A DNA stretch of 5,986 nucleotides from Serratia sp. DD3 (lineage in GTDB: Bacteria > Pseudomonadota > Gammaproteobacteria > Enterobacterales > Enterobacteriaceae): assembly GCF_000496755.2 (NCBI RefSeq), contig NZ_AYKS02000039.1, positions 1 through 5,986 of the forward strand, in the 5' to 3' direction. The position numbers and the translations under genes are program-made. Shown here piece by piece: positions 1 through 5,196 of the stretch (position 1 is the stretch's first letter; each line of letters opens with the position of its first letter). The notes beneath the pieces are model-generated. The model made no database searches. It was given only the letters and a program-made list of their open reading frames with translations, and was not told where the DNA came from.

Positions 1-1157
1 CCGGCAATCACCGGGCGGGGTAATAGGGCGGGCCGATAGCATACCGTCTCGCTGTAGGGGATACCGTCAAATTGCAGGCTGAAGCTGCTCTTGCGTGAAC
101 CGCTGCAACGGACCGAAGTGATGACTATCCCCTCTTTCAGCACCTCCGGCAGGCTGGTGTCGGTTTCCAGTACCTGCCCGGGGGTCAGTAGCGGGCTGGT
201 CGCTCGCCCACTGGCGGTAAACTGCTGATTAAGGCTGCGTTCATGGCGCAGACGGGCATAAAAGGCCCCACTCTCTATGCTGTCCGGGTTCCCTTCTGTC
301 AGGAAGGGTTCCGCGTAGTGATAGGTTTCACCGGTGGTGATCCCCTCTACACCGCTGAGACTTTCCGTGCTGTCTTGCGGGGTCAGTGCCTCACGGTAGT
401 TATAATCCCGGGTGGCCACACTGCCGGTCACCACATGGTAAGCCGTCTGGATATCCCAGACACTCTCCTGACCACTGTCACTCATCCCCGCCGGATGACG
501 AAACGGCAGGTGGGTGCCGAACTGATATTGCGACTGGGTGTCCTGACATATCACCACATCCTGCTCCAGGCGGCGGTCCATTTCAAAACGCCAGAAAATG
601 CCCACTTCCGCCAGCAAACGTTGCACAAATTCCAGGTCGGTTTCACGCCACTGGGTGATCAGCTCACGCGCCGGGTATTCCCGTGACAGACGGAACTCGA
701 AATCCGGGCCTTCCAGCCCATGTTTACGCAGCACCTGCTCCACCACTTCGGTCACCGACTGGTTGAGGTAGATTTCACTGTTTTTGCTGTGTGCCATCAA
801 CGCAATGCGCGGCACTAACCGCAAGGTATAACGGGTTTCATCTGCCGAGGTGGAAATACGGCGAAACGACTGCACCACACCAAACAGGGTGCGTACCGAG
901 GTGGCGGGGGCACCGCTAAACATCGGGGTCTGAAAGGTAAAAGAGGCCGGTTTAAGCAACAGGGTATCAACATTGATATCTTCGGCTGTGCAGGTCACTG
1001 CAACCTCATAATACCAGGGCTGGCTGAGGGTCTCTTCGGCACGGAAGCTCAGCACATCGAGAAAATACGGGCAGTCATGCACATCCACCCGGTAACGGGA
1101 CTGGCCCAGCAACTGCTTTATCTGGCCAGTGGCACTGTCTAACACGCTATCACTCAT
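1..1157 (-). CDS. vgrG: VgrG/TssI, T6SS spike protein, N-terminal part (runs off left edge)
   Basis: VgrG forms the trimeric spike at the tip of the Hcp tube and carries effectors or a PAAR cap out of the cell. The visible 385 codons run from an ATG at 1157 to the window edge with no stop. Residues about 20-370 read as the gp27-like base: an early PYFLDVLSFRAEE stretch, TLRLVPRIALM at 111-121, LNQSVTEVVEQVL at 131-143, then YPARELITQWRETDLEFVQRL (161-181) followed by AEVGIFWRF, a hallmark run of VgrG proteins. The last residues (RPALLPRPVIA) look like the linker into the gp5-like OB fold, so the needle and any C-terminal effector extension lie outside. The start overlaps the clpV stop as ATGA and has AAGGAG seven bases upstream (plus-strand 1165-1170), so it is probably translationally coupled to clpV. 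Whether this is a plain or an effector-fused VgrG cannot be seen. Confidence 0.95.
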   Translation of the reverse strand, partial: MSDSVLDSATGQIKQLLGQSRYRVDVHDCPYFLDVLSFRAEETLSQPWYYEVAVTCTAEDINVDTLLLKPASFTFQTPMFSGAPATSVRTLFGVVQSFRRISTSADETRYTLRLVPRIALMAHSKNSEIYLNQSVTEVVEQVLRKHGLEGPDFEFRLSREYPARELITQWRETDLEFVQRLLAEVGIFWRFEMDRRLEQDVVICQDTQSQYQFGTHLPFRHPAGMSDSGQESVWDIQTAYHVVTGSVATRDYNYREALTPQDSTESLSGVEGITTGETYHYAEPFLTEGNPDSIESGAFYARLRHERSLNQQFTASGRATSPLLTPGQVLETDTSLPEVLKEGIVITSVRCSGSRKSSFSLQFDGIPYSETVCYRPALLPRPVIA

Positions 1158-3814
1158 TGCCCTGCTCCTTGCTCATGGGGTTGATCAAACTCCAGCACAA
1201 TGCCGTCTTCCTCATCCCAGCCCAGGGTCAGGGTCTTGGGTTTTTGCTTCGCCGCCATATAAGTCAGTAACTGCTGGCTCAGTACCGGCAATATCTGCTG
1301 GTTGAGCAGGCTGTCGACATTGCGCGCCCCGGTATCGGGCAGCAGGCAGGCAGCGGTCAGGGCGTCATACAAGCTGTCACCCATCTGGGTGATGAGGCCG
1401 TAATGGCGTTGCAGGCGTTGGCTCACCTGATTCAGTTTCATCTGCACGATGGTGCGCATCGCCGTGGCGTCCAGTGGGCGGTAAATCACCGTCTGGAAGC
1501 GTGCCAACAAGGCGGGCTGGAAGTGGTCACGCAGTACCGGGCGCAGCAGTTCATGCAGGTCCCCTTCGCTGGCCTCCGGCTGTTCATCCAGCAACTGCAT
1601 CAGCAAGTCACTGCCGAGGTTGGCGGTCATCAATATCACGGTGTTACGAAAATCAATCTCGCGCCCTTCACCATCGCGCATAAAGCCACGGTCAAACACC
1701 TGATAGAACAGGTTCATCACATCCCGGTGGGCTTTTTCCACTTCATCGAGCAGTACCACGCTGTAGGGGCGCTTGCGCACCGCTTCGGTCAAGATGCCGC
1801 CCTGGCCGTAACCCACATACCCCGGCGGCGAGCCTTTCAGTTGCGAGACGGTGTGCGGCTCCTGGTATTCCGAGAGGTTGATGGTAATCAGCGATTTCTC
1901 GCCACCGTACAGGCCATCCGCCAGCGCCAGTGCGGTTTCGGTTTTCCCCACGCCACTCGGCCCAACCAGTAAAAATACCCCCTGCGGACCGTTTTCCGGC
2001 GTCAAGCCGGTTTTGGCGGCACGCAGGCGTTGGGCAATGGCGGTCAGGGCGGTATCTTGCCCCACCACCCGCTGACCAATCTCCCCTTCCAGGCTCAGCA
2101 GTTCGGTCTGTTCGTCTTTCATCAGTGAGGAGAGCGGCACGCCAGTCCAGTCAGCAATCACATTGGCGACAGTGCGGGTGTCCACATCCACCTGTATCAG
2201 AGGCTCCGGCTGTTGTAACTGCTCCAACTGATGTTGCAGGGAGGTCACTTCAGTCTGACGGCTCAGGTCCTGGCGGCAAGTCATCAGTTGTTGCACCAGG
2301 GCTTTTTCGGCGTTAAAGCGGTGGTCTAACGTTTCCAGTGCGGTTTCCAGTTCCCCACGCTGCACTTCAATGGCGCTAAGCCGCTCACCGTGTTGCTGGC
2401 TGCCAGTGGCGATATCTTCCAGCAGGGCTTGTTGTTCTAATTCCAAGGCCGTCAGTTGGGCTTTCAGGCGCACAATGGCCTCCGGCAGCGTATCCAGGCT
2501 CATGCGCACCCGGGCGGCGGCGGTGTCCAGCAGGTCCACCGCCTTGTCCGGCAGTTGACGACCGGTGAGATAGCGGCGGGACAGGGTGACGGCGGCGCGT
2601 ACTGCATCGTCGGTGATATGCACGCCATGGTGTTCGGCGTAGCGGGATTTCAGGCCACGCAGCATCAGGCAGGCGGTGTCATCGTCCGGCTCGTCGACCT
2701 TGACCATCTGGAAGCGGCGCTCCAGCGCAGCATCACGTTCAAAATACTGTTTGTATTCACTCCAGGTGGTGGCAGCAATGGTGCGCAGTTCGCCTCGTGC
2801 CAACGCCGGTTTCAGCAGGTTGGCGGCATCTGCCCCACCGGCCTGATTACCAGCACCGATAATGGTGTGGGCTTCATCAATAAACAGCAGTATCGGTGTC
2901 GGTGATTGTTGTACCGCATCAATCACGTTTTTCAGCCGTTGTTCAAACTCCCCTTTAACCCCGGCACCCGCTTGCAGCAACCCCAGGTCCAAAGTACGCA
3001 GCGCCACCGGTTTGAGGCTTTCCGGTACATTGCCCTCGGCAATGCGCAGTGCCAGCCCTTCCACCAGGGCGGTTTTCCCTACCCCCGGCTCCCCCACCAG
3101 TATCGGGTTGTTTTTGCGGCGGCGAGAGAGGATATCTACCATCTGGCGGATTTCGGTGTCACGCCCAAATACCGGGTCAATCTGACCTGCTTTGGCTTTG
3201 GCGGTGACATCCAGGGTAAATTTGTCCAGCGCGTTCTGCAGGGCAGCGGACAGTTCGCCGGCCTTGAGCGCTGTTTCAGGTGTGGCGTCGGTGTGCAGTT
3301 CCGGTGAGTGGCCGCTTTGTGCCAGCTCGGCTTCCTGCTGCACTTCCGGACGTTCCTCCGACTGCATATCCAGCAGTGGGCGCAGGCGCTCCAGTTGGCT
3401 CTGCCCCAGGGTCAGCAATGGCCACAGCGCATCGCAGGCTATCAGTTTGGGTTTATCCACCAACGCCATCAGCAGGTGGACACTGCGAATAGACTCTTCC
3501 CCCGCCAGCGAGGCACGCAACCAGGCTTCCTGCAGCAGGGTTTGGGTGGCTTCCGCCAACTGCGGGCGGCTACGCACCGAGCGCGGGCGGTTATCCAGCC
3601 AGGCCAGCAGCTCTTGCCACAGGGTGTCCAGTTCCCACTCGTAACGGCGTGCCAATACGGTGATATCCCCTTCCCCCTGTTCCAGGAGTTTCAGCAACCA
3701 GTGCTCCGGCAGAATTTCCGCATGGGCGCGGGTCTGACACAGTGAGGCGGCCCCTTCCATGGCTCGGGCACAGTAAGGGTTAAGACGACGTAACAGGATA
3801 GCGGGGTTTTCCAT
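1154..3814 (-). CDS. clpV: ClpV/TssH, T6SS sheath-disassembly AAA+ ATPase
   Basis: This Clp/Hsp100-class hexameric ATPase works in the cytoplasm, where family members extract TssC from the contracted TssB/TssC sheath so that subunits can be reused. The 886-residue product is of normal ClpV length. Residues 1 to about 160 form the Clp-N-type domain. AAA1 has Walker A GEPGVGKT at 241-248, pore loop GAGVKGEFE at about 283-291, Walker B LLFIDE ending at 314, and ERRF near 365-368. A Glu/Gln/Leu-rich middle coiled coil spans about 440-540. AAA2 has Walker A GPSGVGKT at 618-625, pore loop GSPPGYVGYG from 661, Walker B VVLLDE at 686-691, and LLARF near 769-773. All ATPase motifs are intact. The ATG at 3814 (MENPAILLRRLNPYC) matches the usual ClpV start and has a weak AAGAGA site upstream. 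A TTG at 3862 would add 16 mostly basic residues and is unlikely. The gene overlaps vgrG by four bases (ATGA) and is separated from hcp by about 880 bp. Confidence 0.97.
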   Translation of the reverse strand: MENPAILLRRLNPYCARAMEGAASLCQTRAHAEILPEHWLLKLLEQGEGDITVLARRYEWELDTLWQELLAWLDNRPRSVRSRPQLAEATQTLLQEAWLRASLAGEESIRSVHLLMALVDKPKLIACDALWPLLTLGQSQLERLRPLLDMQSEERPEVQQEAELAQSGHSPELHTDATPETALKAGELSAALQNALDKFTLDVTAKAKAGQIDPVFGRDTEIRQMVDILSRRRKNNPILVGEPGVGKTALVEGLALRIAEGNVPESLKPVALRTLDLGLLQAGAGVKGEFEQRLKNVIDAVQQSPTPILLFIDEAHTIIGAGNQAGGADAANLLKPALARGELRTIAATTWSEYKQYFERDAALERRFQMVKVDEPDDDTACLMLRGLKSRYAEHHGVHITDDAVRAAVTLSRRYLTGRQLPDKAVDLLDTAAARVRMSLDTLPEAIVRLKAQLTALELEQQALLEDIATGSQQHGERLSAIEVQRGELETALETLDHRFNAEKALVQQLMTCRQDLSRQTEVTSLQHQLEQLQQPEPLIQVDVDTRTVANVIADWTGVPLSSLMKDEQTELLSLEGEIGQRVVGQDTALTAIAQRLRAAKTGLTPENGPQGVFLLVGPSGVGKTETALALADGLYGGEKSLITINLSEYQEPHTVSQLKGSPPGYVGYGQGGILTEAVRKRPYSVVLLDEVEKAHRDVMNLFYQVFDRGFMRDGEGREIDFRNTVILMTANLGSDLLMQLLDEQPEASEGDLHELLRPVLRDHFQPALLARFQTVIYRPLDATAMRTIVQMKLNQVSQRLQRHYGLITQMGDSLYDALTAACLLPDTGARNVDSLLNQQILPVLSQQLLTYMAAKQKPKTLTLGWDEEDGIVLEFDQPHEQGAGQ
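1165..1170 (-). promoter_or_regulatory. Shine-Dalgarno site of vgrG inside the clpV 3' end
   Basis: On the minus strand AAGGAG lies seven bases before the vgrG ATG, within the last codons of clpV. It fixes the vgrG start at 1157 and, with the ATGA overlap, supports coupled translation of the two genes. Confidence 0.7.
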
Positions 3815-3895
3815 TATTGTTTCTCTCTTGTTCTTTTTGCGTTTACATCTGAAATATTTCAATTTCAGGGTAAATAAAATGGGTGTTTTTGTTTG
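3815..3895 (-). promoter_or_regulatory. AT-rich leader and possible promoter region of clpV-vgrG
   Basis: The 80 bases before the clpV ATG are markedly AT-rich compared with the genes and end in AAGAGAGAAACAATA before the start codon. I see no convincing -35/-10 pair with good spacing; minus-strand CATTTT followed 17 bases later by AATATT is a weak candidate only. A promoter here is inferred mainly from the hairpin terminator behind hcp and the long gap, which would otherwise leave clpV and vgrG without strong transcription. Confidence 0.3.
3850..3868. promoter_or_regulatory. Perfect 12-bp palindrome with an extra half-site, possible operator
   Basis: TGAAATATTTCA at 3850-3861 is an exact palindrome, followed directly by ATTTCAG (3862-3868), which is also the inverse of CTGAAAT at 3849-3855. 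It lies 36-47 bases upstream of the clpV ATG, inside the AT-rich leader. The position would suit a transcription-factor site, or a leader hairpin in the clpV mRNA. No specific regulator is recognised, and AT-rich palindromes of this size can arise by chance. Confidence 0.3.
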
Positions 3896-3918
3896 ATGGG
3901 TGTCAGTACTTTCGGTCG

Positions 3919-3980
3919 CCTGGCGCTTTTTACCTTATGGGCACACCGTGTCTGCGTTCAACGCCTTCAATGGCGTCAAC
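3919..3980 (+). repeat. Imperfect direct repeat, copy 1
   Basis: This begins CCTGGCG and contains CGTTCAACGCCTTCAATGGC at 3955-3974, identical over 20 bases to 4358-4377 in copy 2. Upstream of the 20-mer, both copies show a T-rich run, CCT, ATG and CACCG in the same order, with a net difference of six bases. Conservation fades after the 20-mer. Confidence 0.8.
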
Positions 3981-4048
3981 CACCGTGTTCACCTGAATGA
4001 TTGATAAGTATTACGCTGAAATTAATTACCATTAATATTCCCTCTGTA

Positions 4049-4068
4049 GCTCGACATGGCTTTCGAGC
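4049..4068. repeat. 6-bp inverted repeat GCTCGA/TCGAGC
   Basis: GCTCGA (4049-4054) and TCGAGC (4063-4068) are exact complements separated by eight bases. It is the first of a series of inverted repeats running to 4257. Confidence 0.6.
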
Positions 4069-4112
4069 GCTGGATGAGCGGTGTTCCATTCACCACCGAA
4101 GAATGCGCCCGA

Positions 4113-4140
4113 GCAGGGGGCTCAAGAGCCAGCCCCCTGC
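4113..4140. repeat. 10-bp perfect inverted repeat, strong GC stem
   Basis: GCAGGGGGCT (4113-4122) pairs exactly with AGCCCCCTGC (4131-4140) around an 8-base spacer. An alternative inner pairing GGCTC/GAGCC (4119-4123/4126-4130) overlaps it, so two conformations are possible. There is no T-run next to it on either strand, so it does not look like an intrinsic terminator. Confidence 0.8.
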
Positions 4141-4168
4141 ACCCCGGCCCTGTGCCAGATCAGGCGGT

Positions 4169-4232
4169 CGCTGCGCTGCAGTTACTCGGCCCATCCCTGG
4201 GCCTCGCCCCTTCGGGGCCGCTGCAAGCAGCG
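4169..4232. ncRNA. Candidate branched RNA fold: one outer stem enclosing two hairpins
   Basis: CGCTGC (4169-4174) pairs with GCAGCG (4227-4232) and, after a small internal bulge, TGCAG (4177-4181) pairs with CTGCA (4221-4225). Inside lie GGCCCA/TGGGCC (4188-4193/4198-4203, loop TCCC) and GCCCC/GGGGC (4206-4210/4214-4218), which on the plus strand can also form a C(UUCG)G tetraloop. This three-way junction was found by eye; all listed pairs are Watson-Crick. Transcription, strand and function are unknown. It could equally be a DNA-level cruciform or protein-binding site. Confidence 0.35.
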
Positions 4233-4234
4233 TT

Positions 4235-4257
4235 CAAATCGGTTCCCGACCGATTTG
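4235..4257. repeat. 9-bp perfect inverted repeat with 5-base loop
   Basis: CAAATCGGT (4235-4243) and ACCGATTTG (4249-4257) are exact complements around TCCCG. It follows the branched fold by two bases and closes the hairpin cluster. No T-tract follows on either strand. Confidence 0.8.
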
Positions 4258-4327
4258 TCACTACGCCACGGCGCATGACGGCCGGCTGCTACAAACCTCC
4301 CTGTTTGTCTCGCCTAAACTCACCATC

Positions 4328-4385
4328 CCTGGCGAGTTTGCCTATGCACCGCCGCTACGTTCAACGCCTTCAATGGCACTCACCC
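4328..4385 (+). repeat. Imperfect direct repeat, copy 2
   Basis: This is the partner of 3919-3980. It begins CCTGGCG and holds the identical 20-mer at 4358-4377, 403 bases from its counterpart. Copies 1 and 2 bracket the hairpin-rich core. Translated in parallel frames, the copies share STPSMA-, VQRLQW- and AFNAFNG-type peptides, so the sequence does not say which frame, if any, is used. Confidence 0.8.
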
Positions 4386-4627
4386 CTCGAGCACATTTAA
4401 CCTTCAGAGACGTTATGGGGTTATTGCAGCTCATTTCTTATCGGTGCTTATACCGGTTATTTGGCCTTTTTGTCTTGCAGCACGGGGCGTCTGTTTTGAC
4501 ACGCTACCGCCCTTCGCTATTAACCAAAGCGCACTAGGTAAAATTCTCTCAATGTTTCCCTCATCTCCTTTCAGTTGCCAAGGTGTAAACCGCAACTCGA
4601 AAGGCAAGTGAGATAACAACTTTGCTC

Positions 4628-4647
4628 AGTACCCGTCGACAGGTACT
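4628..4647. repeat. Small inverted repeat downstream of the hcp terminator
   Basis: AGTACC (4628-4633) and GGTACT (4642-4647) are exact complements with an 8-base spacer containing GTCGAC. It lies just beyond the T-rich tail of the main terminator in the direction of hcp transcription and could add to transcript-end stability, but six pairs are weak. Confidence 0.35.
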
Positions 4648-4650
4648 CAG

Positions 4651-4683
4651 AAAAGTAAAGGGCGGACAGGCGAACCTGTCCGC
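4651..4683 (-). terminator. Hairpin terminator/attenuator after hcp
   Basis: Read on the minus strand, GCGGACAGG, loop TTCG, CCTGTCCGC forms a perfect 9-bp stem (plus-strand 4662-4683) starting eight bases after the hcp stop. The tail is CCTTTACTTTT, T-rich but interrupted by AC, so termination may be partial. Such a hairpin can both end most transcripts and protect the hcp mRNA 3' end, fitting the much larger amount of Hcp needed compared with downstream gene products. Confidence 0.75.
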
Positions 4684-4690
4684 TCTGGTA

Positions 4691-5182
4691 TTACGCAGTA
4701 GTACGTTCGTTCCAGGAATCGGAATGAATGATGTTGCCGTCTTTGTAAGTCCAGGTGATTTTTTCGTAGCGCAGCTCTAACTGCTCCAGGTGGTTGTGTT
4801 TCTCATACGCCGGGTCTTTGATGTCGTGCATCACCGGGTTGACTTTCACCACCTTGACGTTTTCCAGTTTGGTGTTGAAGTACTCCACTTCCTGGCCCGC
4901 GTCATTGATTTTGTACCACTTGAACTCGGCTGATTTCAGGGTCTGACCGGTGGTCACCGCCTTGTACAGGTACGGGCTGGAGGCATCGATTTCCTTGGTA
5001 AACAGGAACGGGGTGTGAATACGGGTCCCCGTCAGTTTGCCGGTGTTGTTGTCAGTCGGGATGTACAGGTTATGCTGCTGAGCAACGATTTCGATGCTGC
5101 CTTCACGGTCTTTGACATCAACAGAACCCTTGATGTCGGCACCGCCGTCATCCTTCAGCCACAGATAAACAGGTATTGCCAT
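4691..5182 (-). CDS. hcp: Hcp/TssD, T6SS inner-tube protein
   Basis: Hcp forms hexameric rings that stack into the tube expelled by sheath contraction; secreted Hcp also marks an active T6SS and can chaperone effectors in its lumen. The 163-residue product is of usual Hcp length. It begins MAIPVYLWLKDDGGADIKG and carries the typical enterobacterial Hcp stretches: HNLYIPTDNNTGKLTG, HTPFLFTKEIDASSPYLYKA, LKSAEFKWYKINDAGQEVEY, then HNHLEQLELRYEKITWTY and the C-terminal IHSDSWNERTTA. There is no signal peptide, as expected. The ATG at 5182 is preceded by GGAG eight bases upstream and lies 14 nt after the stop of the OmpA-family gene, so the two probably share a transcript. A strong hairpin follows the TAA stop immediately. 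This in-cluster copy is intact and has no effector extension. Confidence 0.97.
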   Translation of the reverse strand: MAIPVYLWLKDDGGADIKGSVDVKDREGSIEIVAQQHNLYIPTDNNTGKLTGTRIHTPFLFTKEIDASSPYLYKAVTTGQTLKSAEFKWYKINDAGQEVEYFNTKLENVKVVKVNPVMHDIKDPAYEKHNHLEQLELRYEKITWTYKDGNIIHSDSWNERTTA

Positions 5183-5190
5183 GGGATTGT

Positions 5191-5195
5191 CTCCA
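5191..5195 (-). promoter_or_regulatory. Shine-Dalgarno site of hcp
   Basis: Minus-strand TGGAGACAATCCC precedes the hcp ATG, placing GGAG eight bases before the start. This lies between the upstream stop at 5197-5199 and the hcp start, supporting the ATG at 5182. Confidence 0.65.
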
Positions 5196-5196
5196 T

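Larger units (their letters stand above)
3896..4650. other. Unrecognised GC-rich, hairpin-dense block between hcp and clpV (element or remnant)
   Basis: This stretch holds no recognisable T6SS gene. It contains two related copies of a roughly 60-bp sequence (3919-3980 and 4328-4385) around a GC-rich core with many perfect inverted repeats (4049-4257), then less GC-rich sequence to the hcp terminator. On the plus strand all three frames are open together over about 4081-4278: a TTG-started frame 4001-4537 (178 aa), an ATG frame 4056-4400 (114 aa) and an ATG frame 4081-4278 (65 aa). None has a clear ribosome-binding site, and the products are rich in Pro, Arg, Ser and Ala with no domain I recognise. 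A 34-residue ATG frame at 3896-4000 covers the first repeat copy. The simultaneous openness suggests that GC-rich composition and structure, not necessarily coding, explain these frames. No integrase or transposase, clear terminal inverted repeats or tRNA gene was found, so calling it mobile is inference. Confidence 0.45.

Noticed and set aside
243..686. Open plus-strand frame of 147 codons opposite vgrG
   Set aside because: It is antisense to a strongly recognisable VgrG reading frame, has no recognisable domain, and is explained by the GC-rich codon pattern of the real gene.
1403..3745. Several plus-strand open frames of 60-190 codons opposite clpV
   Set aside because: All lie antisense to intact ClpV sequence with conserved AAA+ motifs; the translations are low-complexity mirror products with no family resemblance.
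3815..3862. In-frame 16-residue N-terminal extension of ClpV from a TTG
   Set aside because: The extension is Lys/Arg-rich and unlike ClpV N-termini, TTG is a rare start, and it overlaps the palindrome and AT-rich leader. The ATG at 3814 gives the expected MENPAILLRRLNPY start.
4113..4140. The 10-bp GC-rich stem as an intrinsic terminator
   Set aside because: No run of T follows it on either strand, so it is better treated as part of the hairpin cluster.
4431..4619. 62-codon minus-strand frame downstream of the hcp terminator
   Set aside because: It begins with TTG, has no ribosome-binding site I can see, lies behind a strong hairpin and shows no recognised domain. It could be a small ORF if read-through occurs, but there is no positive support.
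3896..4650. CRISPR array or insertion sequence in the hcp-clpV gap
   Set aside because: There are only two imperfect repeat copies 403 bases apart with no regular spacers, and no transposase frame, terminal inverted repeats or short target duplication could be identified.
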